This document shows, piece by piece, positions 38,107 to 46,159 of a DNA stretch of 64,000 nt. How positions within the stretch are numbered: position 1 is the first letter of the stretch; every line of letters starts with the position of its first letter. Made by a program: the position numbers and the translations under genes. Source of the DNA: Sphaerisporangium fuscum (GTDB taxonomy: Bacteria; Actinomycetota; Actinomycetes; Streptosporangiales; Streptosporangiaceae); the NCBI RefSeq assembly GCF_018531465.1, contig NZ_JAHDTF010000022.1:62001-126000 (forward strand), read 5' to 3'. The notes under the pieces were generated by a model. It ran no database searches and was not told the origin of the DNA. It saw only the letters and a program-made list of their open reading frames with translations.

Positions 38107-39270
38107 TCACGCGGGGTGGTGTTCGGCGGGCGCCGTGGCGGCCGGGCCGGGCAGCTGTCCGGCGGCGAGGGCGGCGGCGAGGCGTTCCAGGAGCGGGCCG
38201 GCCTCGGTCATGCAGCGGCGGGTGTCCGGTTCGATGTCGGTCAGGGCGTACGCCGCCCGGATGCCGGCCGCGCGGAGCCGTCCGTCGGTCAGGGCGCGCC
38301 GGCCGCACACCGCGACGACCGGCACCCCCGCCCGCGCCGCGGCGGCCGCGACCCCGGCGGGGGCCTTGCCGCGCAGGGTCTGCTCGTCCAGGGAGCCCTC
38401 CCCCGTGACCACCAGCCGCGCCCCGGAGAGCCGCTCCTCGAAACCCAGCAGGTCGAGCAGCAGGCCGATGCCGGGCCTGGTCTCGGCGCCCAGGAAGGCC
38501 ATGGCGGCGAAGCCGACGCCGCCCGCCGCCCCCGCGCCGGGGTCGTCGCGCACCCGTACCCCCAGTTCGCGCTCGACGACGTCGGCCCAGCGGGTGAGCC
38601 CCTCCTCCAGGTGGGCCACCTCGGCCGGGCCCGCGCCCTTCTGCGGCCCGTACACCGCCGCCGCGCCCTCGGGGCCGAGCAGCGGGTTGTCCACGTCGCC
38701 GGCCACGACGAACTCCACGCCCTCGGGCCGCGTGAAACCGGACAGGTCCAGGGCGTGCAGGCGGGTCAGCGCGCCCCCTCCGGGGGGCAGCTCCTCGCCG
38801 CGGGCGTCCAGCAGCCGTACGCCGAGGGCCCGCGCCATGCCCGCGCCGCCGTCGGTGCAGGCGCTGCCGCCGAGGCCGAGCACCAGCCGCCGTACGCCGT
38901 GACGCAGCGCCGCCGCGATCAGCTCGCCCGTGCCACGGCTGCCGGCGGTCAGGGGCGCGAGCCGCCCTCGGGGGAGCCGGTGCAGGCCGGACGCCTCGGC
39001 GAGCTCGACGATCGCGACGCCGTCCCGCAGGCCGTAGGCGGCGGTGACCGGCTCACCCGTCGGCCCGCCGACGACGGCCTCGGCCCGCTGGAAGCCGCAG
39101 GCGACGGCCGCCTCCACGGTGCCGTCACCGCCGTCGGCGACCGGCATGGTCACGACCGGGACCTCCGGCCGGGCGGCCCGCAGGCCCGCCGCGACCCGGG
39201 CCGCGACCTCGACCGCCCCGAGCGAGCCCTTGAACTTGTCCGGCGCGACCAGCACATGTCCTGAATGCAC
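38107..39270 (-). CDS. glxK: Glycerate kinase (GckA/GlxK family)
   Basis: Phosphorylates glycerate, feeding glyoxylate carbon from allantoin into glycolysis. The N-terminus HVLVAPDKFKGSLGAVEVAA is diagnostic, as are MPVADGGDGTVEA, LGLGGSACTDGGAGMARALG and VVTGEGSLDEQTLRGKAPAG. GTG 39270 overlaps the preceding stop by one base (TAGTG); the frame stays open upstream but runs through the neighbouring gene as a shadow. The 387-residue length is typical. The glyoxylate carboligase and tartronate semialdehyde reductase genes it would need are not in this window. Confidence 0.94.
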   Translation of the reverse strand: MHSGHVLVAPDKFKGSLGAVEVAARVAAGLRAARPEVPVVTMPVADGGDGTVEAAVACGFQRAEAVVGGPTGEPVTAAYGLRDGVAIVELAEASGLHRLPRGRLAPLTAGSRGTGELIAAALRHGVRRLVLGLGGSACTDGGAGMARALGVRLLDARGEELPPGGGALTRLHALDLSGFTRPEGVEFVVAGDVDNPLLGPEGAAAVYGPQKGAGPAEVAHLEEGLTRWADVVERELGVRVRDDPGAGAAGGVGFAAMAFLGAETRPGIGLLLDLLGFEERLSGARLVVTGEGSLDEQTLRGKAPAGVAAAAARAGVPVVAVCGRRALTDGRLRAAGIRAAYALTDIEPDTRRCMTEAGPLLERLAAALAAGQLPGPAATAPAEHHPA

Positions 39271-40646
39271 TACAAGCCCCTCTCGGCGGCCAGGCGGGTG
39301 AGGCGGCGGTGGGCGTCCGCTCCGGCGCGCGCGGCGACGTCCTGGGGGACGGTGCGCAGCTCGCCGTCCTCCACCAGGGTCTCGCCGCCGACGAGCACGC
39401 GGGCCACCGGGAGCGTGCCGCCGAAGACCAGCGCGGCGACCGGGTCGTCGACGGCGGCGGCGAAGCCGTCGACGCGCCACAGCACGATGTCGGCCAGCTT
39501 GCCGGGCTCCAGGGAGCCGATCTCGTCCTGGCGTCCGAGGCATCGGGCCCCGCTGAGGGTCGCCATCTCCAGCGCCTGCCGGGCCGTCAGCGCCCCCGGG
39601 CCGTACCTGGCGCGCTGGAAGAGCACGGCCTGCCGCATCTCGCCGGCCTGCGGCGTGAGCTCGCTGGAGGCGGCGCCGTCCACGCCCAGCCCGACGATCG
39701 CGCCGGCCCGCAGCATCTCCGACACCCGCGCGATGCCCGCCCCGAGGCGTCCGTTGGAGCTCGGGCAGTGGGCCGTGCCGGTGCCGGTGGCGGCGAAGCG
39801 CCGGATGTCGCGGTCGTGCAGGTGGACGGCGTGGGCGACCCAGACGTCGGGGCCGAGCCAGCCGAGCTTGTCCATGTACTCGACCGGGGTGCACCCCATC
39901 TGGGCGAGGCAGTGCTCCTCCTCGTCGAGGGTCTCCGACAGGTGGGTGTGCAGGCGTACGCCCTTGTCGCGGGCCAGCGCGGCGGCCTCGGTCATCAGCT
40001 CCTCGCTGACGGAGAACGGCGAGCAGGGCGCGACCGCGATCCGCAGCCTGGAGTCCGGCGAGGGGTCGTGGTAGGTGTCGACGGCGTCGGCCGTGGCGGC
40101 GAGGATGTCCTCCAGGGTCTCCACGACCTCGTCGGGCGGCAGGCCGCCCTGCGAGGCGCCCCGGTCCATGGAGCCGCGGCACGGGTGGAAGCGCAGGCCG
40201 AGGGCTCGGGCGGCCTCGATCTCGGCGGCGAACAGATCGCCGCGGCCCTTGGGGAAGACGTAGTGGTGGTCGGCGGTCGTGGTGCAGCCCGACAGGGCCA
40301 GCCACGCGAGCCCGGCGGTGGCCGCCCCCTGGACGACCTCGGCGTCCATGGCGGCCCACACCCGGTAGAGCGCGGTCAGCCACTCGAACAGGGTGGCGTC
40401 CTGGGCGACGCCCTGGGAGGCCCACTGGTAGAGGTGGTGGTGGGTGTTCACCAGGCCCGGCGTCGCGAGGCAGCCGCGCCCGTCGATCGTGGTGGCCCCC
40501 GGCACGGACGGCGCGGGCCCTTCGCCGAGCGCCACGATCCGGCCGTCCCTGAGGTGGACGTAGCCGCGCCCGATCTCCGGGCCCGCCACCGGCGCGACCG
40601 CCGCGTTCTCGATGAGGATCTCCCTCGCCACGCTCCCGGACGTCAT
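39270..40646 (-). CDS. Guanine/8-oxoguanine deaminase-type aminohydrolase
   Basis: Zn-dependent amidohydrolase of the ATZ/TRZ superfamily. LVNTHHHLYQWASQGVAQDA holds the metal histidines; THLSETLDEEEHCLAQMG, VWVAHAVHLHDRDIRRFA and VGLGVDGAASSELTPQAGEM complete the site. The closest familiar members are 8-oxoguanine deaminases, which act on 8-oxoguanine and related purines to yield urate-type products, fitting this purine operon. ATG 40646 (MTSGSVAREI) has GAGGAG 5 nt upstream; a longer frame begins at 40694 inside the upstream gene. Substrate is inferred, not proven. Confidence 0.88.
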   Translation of the reverse strand: MTSGSVAREILIENAAVAPVAGPEIGRGYVHLRDGRIVALGEGPAPSVPGATTIDGRGCLATPGLVNTHHHLYQWASQGVAQDATLFEWLTALYRVWAAMDAEVVQGAATAGLAWLALSGCTTTADHHYVFPKGRGDLFAAEIEAARALGLRFHPCRGSMDRGASQGGLPPDEVVETLEDILAATADAVDTYHDPSPDSRLRIAVAPCSPFSVSEELMTEAAALARDKGVRLHTHLSETLDEEEHCLAQMGCTPVEYMDKLGWLGPDVWVAHAVHLHDRDIRRFAATGTGTAHCPSSNGRLGAGIARVSEMLRAGAIVGLGVDGAASSELTPQAGEMRQAVLFQRARYGPGALTARQALEMATLSGARCLGRQDEIGSLEPGKLADIVLWRVDGFAAAVDDPVAALVFGGTLPVARVLVGGETLVEDGELRTVPQDVAARAGADAHRRLTRLAAERGL

Positions 40647-40656
40647 CCCGCTCCTC

Positions 40657-41148
40657 TCACTCTCGATCATCCCCGCCTCTTCCACCTTCCCCACGGGCGG
40701 CGGCGAGTCTCACGGCGCTGAGGATCTTTTCGTAGCCGGTGCAGCGGCACAGGTTGCCGGCGAGGGCCTCGCGGATGTCGGCGTCGGTGGGGGCGGGCAC
40801 GCGCCGGAGGAGGTCGTGGGCCTGGACGAGCAGGCCCGGGGTGCAGAAGCCGCACTGCACGGCCCCGCACTCCACGAACGCCTCCTGGATCGGGTCCAGG
40901 CGGTCGCCGTCGGCGAGCCCCTCGACCGTGCGCACCTCGCGGCCCTCCGCCTGGCCCGCCGCGACCAGGCACGCGCAGACCGGGACCCCGTCGAGGTAGA
41001 CCGTGCACGAGCCGCACTCGCCCTGCTCGCAGGCGTTCTTGGAGCCGGGCAGTCCGGCCCGCTCGCGCAGCACGTACAGCAGGCTCTCGCCCTCCCAGAC
41101 GTTGTCGACGGTCTCGGGCCTGCCGTTGACGATGAGGTTCACGCGCAC
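40657..41148 (-). CDS. Xanthine dehydrogenase 2Fe-2S subunit
   Basis: Small subunit of a molybdenum hydroxylase, carrying two 2Fe-2S clusters. Cluster ligands are in ACEQGECGSCTVYLDG plus CACLVAAG, and in CGAVQCGFCTPG plus GNLCRCTGYEKIL. The 163-residue length is normal. It overlaps the FAD subunit gene by 10 bp and is followed by the aminohydrolase. The molybdopterin-binding large subunit expected beside it is absent from the operon. Confidence 0.95.
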   Translation of the reverse strand: MRVNLIVNGRPETVDNVWEGESLLYVLRERAGLPGSKNACEQGECGSCTVYLDGVPVCACLVAAGQAEGREVRTVEGLADGDRLDPIQEAFVECGAVQCGFCTPGLLVQAHDLLRRVPAPTDADIREALAGNLCRCTGYEKILSAVRLAAARGEGGRGGDDRE

Positions 41149-42014
41149 GCGGCCACCTCCTCGCGGTAGTCGTTCCAGGCCCAGGTGAGAGTGCGGCGTG
41201 CCAGCACCGCGATCGCGTGGCGGCGGTAGGCGGCGGTGCCCCTGACGTCGTCGATGGGGGAGGCCGCCCCGGCGGCCAGCTCGCCGAACCGCGCCACCAG
41301 CGCCGGCTCCAGCGGGGCGGCGCCGGTCCAGTCGAGCTCGGCGGCGAGGAACTCCTCGGCGGCCAGGGCCCGGCGCGGCGTCGGGGCCGCCGACCCGATA
41401 CCGGTGCCGGCGCGGCGTTCGGCCGGGTGGAGCGCGATCGCGAACGAGCAGACGGCGATCACCATGGCGTTGCGGGTGCCGACCTTGGAGAAGTACTGCG
41501 GGCCGGCGGCCGGGGGCACCCAGAAGGCGCGGATCAGCTCGTCGGGCGCCAGGGCGTTGCGCTTCACCCCGAGGTAGAAGTCGGCGGCGGGGATCATGCG
41601 CGTGCCCCTCGCGGCGGACTCGGCCTCGATGACGGCGCCGGCGGCGAGCAACGGCGGGTGGGCGTCCCCCGCCGGGGAGGCGGCGCCGAGGTTGCCGCCG
41701 ACCGAGCCCCGGTTGCGGATCTGCGGCGACCCGACCGTGCGGGCCGCCTGGGCGAGCCCCGGCAGCCGGTCCCCCAGCTCGGCGATGAGGCGGGCGTACG
41801 GGACGCCCGCGCCGACGCGCAGCCGTCCGTCGCCGGCGACCTCCCAGCGGCCGAGCTCGCCGACGCGGGTCAGGTCCAGCAGCGCGGCCGGGCGCCGCAC
41901 GTCGAAGTTGATCTCGACCATGACGTCGGTGCCGCCCTGGATGGGCACCGCCTCGGGTGTGCCGGCCCGGGCGGCGAGCGCGTCGCCCCAGGTGGCGGGT
42001 CGCAGGAATTCCAT
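41139..42014 (-). CDS. Xanthine dehydrogenase FAD-binding subunit
   Basis: Middle subunit of a molybdenum hydroxylase. FAD-binding motifs are EAVPIQGGTDVMVEINFDVR, TVGSPQIRNRGSVGGNLGAA and SPAGDAHPPLLAAGAVIEAE; YFSKVGTRNAMVIAVCSFAI is the C-terminal domain start. Length 291 is typical. It lies 9 bp after the uricase gene and overlaps the 2Fe-2S subunit. Complete activity would need a molybdenum subunit encoded elsewhere. Confidence 0.94.
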   Translation of the reverse strand: MEFLRPATWGDALAARAGTPEAVPIQGGTDVMVEINFDVRRPAALLDLTRVGELGRWEVAGDGRLRVGAGVPYARLIAELGDRLPGLAQAARTVGSPQIRNRGSVGGNLGAASPAGDAHPPLLAAGAVIEAESAARGTRMIPAADFYLGVKRNALAPDELIRAFWVPPAAGPQYFSKVGTRNAMVIAVCSFAIALHPAERRAGTGIGSAAPTPRRALAAEEFLAAELDWTGAAPLEPALVARFGELAAGAASPIDDVRGTAAYRRHAIAVLARRTLTWAWNDYREEVAACA

Positions 42015-42023
42015 CGGCGCTCC

Positions 42024-42887
42024 CTAGTCCCAGGCCGGGCCCGCCGCCGGCGCGCGGTCGTCGAGCACGGTGCCCTCGATCAGCCCGTACGGACGGTCGG
42101 CGGCGTGGTAGACCTCGTTGTCGTTGTCCAGGCCGAAGGGGGTGAGATCGACGAGGAAGTGGTGCTTGTTGGGCAGTGCCAGCCGTACCTCGCAGATCTC
42201 CGGGCAGGTGGTGAGCACGTGGCCGCCCATGGCGTACAGGGTCTGCTGGAGGGAGAGGCTGTGGGTGCCGGTGAAGGCCTCCACGAGGCAGCGGCGCGCC
42301 TCTTCATACGATTTCCCGAAATGGCGGGAATCGGGGGACGCGTACCGCCAGCGGGCGTCCACGGCGGTGGCGAGGACGCGGTCGGTGGCCGGCGGCAGCG
42401 TGGTGTACCGGTCGCGGACGAAGCCGTGGAACTCCGAGCCCGTGGTGTTCAGCAGCACCAGGTCACGCAGCCCGGACACCACCGTGGAGGTGCCGTCGCG
42501 GTCGTGGTGCACCACGCACGTCCGCACCTCGGCCCCCGACCGGGCGAACGAGTGCGGCCCCCGGCGCTCCCAGGAGTACTCCTCCACCTCCACCCGGGCA
42601 TGGTGGATCGTCGGCTGGGACTCGACGAAGTGCGCGGCCAGCAGGAGGGCGAAGTCCTCGATCTGCCCGATGCCGTGCTCGCGGGCGAAGGCGTAGACGG
42701 TGTTCTTCTGCGAGTCGGTCGGCAGCACCGCCGAGTTGTCGCCGCTGAGGTGCACCTCGCGCATGTCGCCCGACAGCGAGACGCCGACGTTGCAGTCCTT
42801 GATGTGGTGGACCTCGCCGTCGCGGGTCACGCGCACCACGCGGGTCTCCGCCTTGCCGTAACGGTTCGGCCCGAGCACGACGGCCAT
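42024..42887 (-). CDS. pucL: Urate oxidase (uricase)
   Basis: Cofactor-free oxidase converting urate to 5-hydroxyisourate. The start MAVVLGPNRYGKAETRVVRV carries the catalytic lysine of the Lys-Thr-His relay; VLPTDSQKNTVYAFAREHGI holds the conserved Thr region; LLNTTGSEFHGFVRDRYTTL and FLVDLTPFGLDNDNEVYHAA are signatures. I start at ATG 42887, behind the GAGGGAG that overlaps the hiuH stop; a longer upstream frame adds 42 shadow residues. The 287-residue length is close to the actinobacterial family. Confidence 0.95.
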   Translation of the reverse strand: MAVVLGPNRYGKAETRVVRVTRDGEVHHIKDCNVGVSLSGDMREVHLSGDNSAVLPTDSQKNTVYAFAREHGIGQIEDFALLLAAHFVESQPTIHHARVEVEEYSWERRGPHSFARSGAEVRTCVVHHDRDGTSTVVSGLRDLVLLNTTGSEFHGFVRDRYTTLPPATDRVLATAVDARWRYASPDSRHFGKSYEEARRCLVEAFTGTHSLSLQQTLYAMGGHVLTTCPEICEVRLALPNKHHFLVDLTPFGLDNDNEVYHAADRPYGLIEGTVLDDRAPAAGPAWD

Positions 42888-42889
42888 CG

Positions 42890-43209
<320 letters not shown>

Positions 43210-43213
<4 letters not shown>

Positions 43214-43737
43214 CTCTCCCCCTCCCGCCCGTCGTCGCCGAGCAGCCTCGCCACCCGCAGCCGGGTGATCTCGGCCAGTTCCTCGCGGACGACGGCGCGC
43301 TCGGTCTCCTCGTCGTTGGTCAGCCGCCCGGTGAGCCGGTCGAGCATCTCCTCGGCCGACAATCCCGTGGCGCAGACCAGGTACACGTGCCCGAAACGCT
43401 GCTCGTACAGGAAGTTGGCCGCCGCCAGCTCCGCCAGCACCCGCCGGTCGGCGCCCACCGTCCCCGCCTGCTCGTCGCGGGACCAGGACGACTCCCGGCC
43501 GGCGCCGGCCGCACGCTCGCCGATGCGCGGGTGGGCGGCGAGGGCTTCCAGCACGTCGGGCCAGTCCAGGGCGCGGACGGAGGCCGCGGCCGCGGCGGCG
43601 AGATCGTCCGCGCCGTCGTACGGGCGCCCGGCGGCGACGCGGCGGGCGAACGCGCGGGAGGCGCAGCAGCTCAGCAGCTCCCGCTCCGCCTGCGGCGGGC
43701 TCAGGGCGTTGAGGGCCGCGAGCGTGTGGTTCGGCAT
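43210..43737 (-). CDS. uraD: OHCU decarboxylase
   Basis: Decarboxylates 2-oxo-4-hydroxy-4-carboxy-5-ureidoimidazoline to S-allantoin. The catalytic AAHPRIGE motif is intact, and NFLYEQRFGHVYLVCATGLS plus EEMLDRLTGRLTNDEETE are conserved. At 175 residues it is the normal single-domain form. ATG 43737 is the first gene of the nine-gene purine catabolic operon. A palindrome lies 70-90 bp upstream. Confidence 0.94.
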
Positions 43738-43807
43738 GTCAGCAAGTAGACAGCGGCCGGCGGGCGGGGTCCAGCGACAGGAACTCCCAAGCGGGCCAAC
43801 GCGCGGC

Positions 43808-43826
43808 CATGACTTTTCGTGTCATG
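43808..43826. promoter_or_regulatory. Operator-like palindrome between uraD and nfo
   Basis: CATGAC-TTTTCGT-GTCATG, a perfect 6-bp inverted repeat with a 7-nt spacer in the 160-bp divergent gap. It could be the site for a purine-responsive regulator of the uraD operon, since no regulator gene is adjacent. It does not fit a LexA box. Confidence 0.4.
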
Positions 43827-43897
43827 CTCCAAGTGGGCCCGGTGGGGGGGCCTCGGCCGCGAGGTCACCGTCCCGTCTCTCATAAGCTGGACGCATC

Positions 43898-44737
43898 ATG
43901 ACCGTTACCACTCTCATCGGCGGCCACGCGCTGGTCGCGGGCGGTCTCGCCACCGGCGGCCTGCGCTACGCCGCCGAGATCGAAGCCGAGATCATCCAGG
44001 TCTTCGTGACCAACCCCCGCGGCTGGGCCCTGGCGGAGGGCAAGCCGTCCGAGGACGCCGCCCTGCGCGAGTCCGGCGTGCCGGTGTTCGTCCACACGCC
44101 CTATCTCGTCAACATGGGCTCGCCGAGCGCCGACACGCTCGAGAAGTCGATCCTCACCATCCGGCACAACCTGCGGCGCGGGGTGGAGGTCGGCGCGCTC
44201 GGCGTGGTCGTCCACACGGGTTCGGCGGTCAGCCAGTCGCGTGACGACGCGTTGCGCCAGTTGCACGAGCAGTTGCTACCGCTGCTGGAGGAGATCCCCG
44301 ACGACGGCCCCGATCTGCTGCTGGAGCCGATGGCGGGCCAGGGGCAGATGCTGTGCGCCACGGTGCAGGACCTCGGGCCGTACCTCGAAGCCCTGGAGCA
44401 CCACCCCAAGGCGAACGTCTGCCTGGACACCTGCCACGCCTACGCCGCCGGGCACGACCTGGCCGCCCCCGGCGGGGTGGCCGCGATGCTGGAGGCCCTC
44501 CACGAGGTCGCGCCGGGACGGCTGAAGCTTATCCACGCCAACGACTCCAAGGACGTGTGCGGCTCCAAGAAGGACCGTCACGAGAACATCGGCGCGGGCC
44601 ACATCGGCACGGAGGCCTTCGCTGAGCTCATGCGCCACCCGGTCGCGGCGGGCGTCCCGCTCTGCATCGAGACCCCGGGCAAGGCCGACAAACACCGCGA
44701 CGACATCCTGCTGCTGAAGAAACTCCGCGACGGCTGA
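43898..44737 (+). CDS. nfo: Endonuclease IV (AP endonuclease)
   Basis: Cuts DNA 5' of abasic sites during base-excision repair using a trinuclear zinc centre. Metal ligands are in PVFVHTPYLVNMGS, GALGVVVHTGSAV, LLLEPMAGQG, NVCLDTCHAYAAGHDL, LKLIHANDSKDVCGSKKDRH and HENIGAGHIG, ending PLCIETPGK. Length 279 is normal. ATG 43898 follows a TAAGCT box by about 9 nt, so the leader is very short. It is divergent from the purine operon and otherwise isolated. Confidence 0.95.
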   Translation: MTVTTLIGGHALVAGGLATGGLRYAAEIEAEIIQVFVTNPRGWALAEGKPSEDAALRESGVPVFVHTPYLVNMGSPSADTLEKSILTIRHNLRRGVEVGALGVVVHTGSAVSQSRDDALRQLHEQLLPLLEEIPDDGPDLLLEPMAGQGQMLCATVQDLGPYLEALEHHPKANVCLDTCHAYAAGHDLAAPGGVAAMLEALHEVAPGRLKLIHANDSKDVCGSKKDRHENIGAGHIGTEAFAELMRHPVAAGVPLCIETPGKADKHRDDILLLKKLRDG

Positions 44738-44750
44738 CCGCGGCTCCCGT

Positions 44751-44899
44751 CCGCCGAGCGGAGCGAGGCGATCGAACCCGCGAGGGGCGCGGCGGTGGGG
44801 TGAGGAGGAGGTAGGGCGAGAACGAGCCCGGACGACGACGAAGCCCGCCGCCTCAAGGAGCGCCTCTCGCCGCCGAGCGGAGGCGAGGCCGTTGAGCAC
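44751..44899. repeat. Two copies of a ~30-bp dispersed-type repeat
   Basis: cgccgagcggagcgaggcga at 44752-44771 and cgccgagcggaggcgaggcc at 44871-44890 share about 17 of 20 positions and each is followed by an A-containing tail. Between them GCGGCGG and CCGCCGC could pair. The repeat lies in the otherwise gene-free 44738-45295 gap where nfo and the LytTR gene converge. Confidence 0.5.
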
Positions 44900-44986
44900 G
44901 GCGGGGTGTTCGCCGACGGGATCCGGCCGCCCCCCAATGGCCGGATCACGTCCGGGGCCTCGCGGCCGACCGGCGAACACCCCGCC
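44900..44986. ncRNA. Structured element, possible three-way-junction RNA
   Basis: A perfect 16-bp outer inverted repeat (GGCGGGGTGTTCGCCG at 44900-44915, CGGCGAACACCCCGCC at 44971-44986) encloses a second hairpin (GATCCGGCC 44920-44928 with GGCCGGATC 44939-44947, extended by ACG/CGT past one mismatch) and a small GGCC-TCGC-GGCC hairpin. Together they could form a three-way junction. It may be a 3'-end structure of nfo or its convergent neighbour, a mobile palindromic unit, or an independent RNA. No promoter is evident. Confidence 0.45.
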
Positions 44987-45000
44987 CCGCCGAGGCCGAC

Positions 45001-45025
45001 GGGCCCTACCCCCCGGTAAGGGCCC
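45001..45025. terminator. Hairpin between converging nfo and LytTR genes
   Basis: GGGCCCTACC and GGTAAGGGCCC pair over 10 bp with one bulged A and a CCCC loop. It follows the larger structured element by 14 bp and could terminate either convergent transcript. Confidence 0.45.
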
Positions 45026-45295
45026 GGCGGCCGTTGGGGCGACCTCCACGCTCGTGGCGGTCGCCGCGGGCCTGCGCGGCCAAGGTCTTCCGGCCCTGTA
45101 GGGCGGGTGTCCCCCCTGGTCACGCAGTGTGGCTCTGCGGTGCCGACGACATTACGGCGGGTCATCGGCGCCGCGCGGCCGGTTTGCCGCCGTCTCGCTG
45201 AACGGTCTGTAGTCAGCGATGTGCGGAACGTCACGGCGCGACGAGCGGCGCGTGGCGGCCGACGAGCGGCAGGCGGGGGCTCGCGACGGCCGCGA
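45026..45295. other. Rest of the nfo/LytTR intergenic gap
   Basis: About 270 bp with no supported gene or clear signal. Open frames are arginine-rich shadows. Confidence 0.4.
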
Positions 45296-46087
45296 TCAGC
45301 GGCCGGCGGGCGCGGTCTCCCGCCCGAACGCCTCGGAGGTGGCGGGCGCGGGCCCGCGGAACTGCCGGACGAGCTGCTCGCGGACCCGCCGGCTGTGACG
45401 GCGGCTCACCGGGAGGATGGTGTCTCCCACGCGCAGCACGATGCGCCCCTCGTCGAACCGCATCTCGGTGACGTGCCGCGCCGACACGAGCGTGCTGCGG
45501 TGGATCCTGATGAAGCCCGAGGCGGCCCAGCGGCGCTCCAGGGCCGCCAGCGGCATGCGGACCAGGTGGGTGCCCCCGGCGGTGTGCAGGCGGACGTAGT
45601 CGCCGCTGGCCTCGGCGTAGAAGACGGCGTGCTGGGGGACGAAGCTCGTGCGCCCGCTCAGCTCGACCGGGATCACGTCGTCGAGCGGCGCCTCGGTGGC
45701 CGGCGGGCCGTACGCGGCCGACTCCAGGCGCCGTACGGCCTCGGCGACCCGCTCGGGACGCAGCGGCTTGAGGAGGTAGTCGACGGCCTCCAGCTCGAAG
45801 GCCTGCACCGCGCGGTCGTCGTGCGCGGTCACGAAGACGAGCTTGGGCGGGTTGGGGAAGGCGCCCACCAGCCGGGCGAGGTCGAGGCCGTCGAGGCCGG
45901 GCATGCGGATGTCGAGGAAGACGCTGTCGAGCCGCTCGCCGGCGCCGATCATGGCGACCATGTCGTGCAGCGCGGCGACCGGGTCGGAGGCCGTCAGGAC
46001 CTGCTCGACGCGGCTGTCCTGCTGGAGGAGATAGGCGAGCTCCGACAGCGCGTGCACCTCGTCGTCAACCGCCAAGACACGAAGCAT
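45296..46087 (-). CDS. LytTR-family response regulator
   Basis: Two-component response regulator. The receiver domain has acidic pocket residues in VLAVDDEVHALSE, the phosphoacceptor in VFLDIRMPGLDGLDLARLVG, LVFVTAHDD and the lysine in VDYLLKPLRPERVAEAVRRL. The C-terminal LytTR DNA-binding domain has AVFYAEASGDYVRLHT, FIRIHRSTLVSARHVTEM and VSRRHSRRVREQLVRQF. I start at ATG 46087 (MLRVLAVDDE); a longer frame adds 12 residues. It follows the sensor kinase by 72 bp. No LytTR target such as an acetate symporter is adjacent. Confidence 0.92.
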   Translation of the reverse strand: MLRVLAVDDEVHALSELAYLLQQDSRVEQVLTASDPVAALHDMVAMIGAGERLDSVFLDIRMPGLDGLDLARLVGAFPNPPKLVFVTAHDDRAVQAFELEAVDYLLKPLRPERVAEAVRRLESAAYGPPATEAPLDDVIPVELSGRTSFVPQHAVFYAEASGDYVRLHTAGGTHLVRMPLAALERRWAASGFIRIHRSTLVSARHVTEMRFDEGRIVLRVGDTILPVSRRHSRRVREQLVRQFRGPAPATSEAFGRETAPAGR

Positions 46088-46159
46088 GGCACAACGCTGC
46101 CGTGCCCGCCCACCGGCAGGCAAGAGGCGTCACAACATCATGTAGTCGATCCGTCGCCT

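Noticed and set aside
44751..44899. CRISPR-like or tRNA-like element from the repeated cgccgagcgg units
   Set aside because: Only two imperfect copies, irregular spacing, no spacers and no cas genes; the TTCGATC on the minus strand does not sit in a T-arm.
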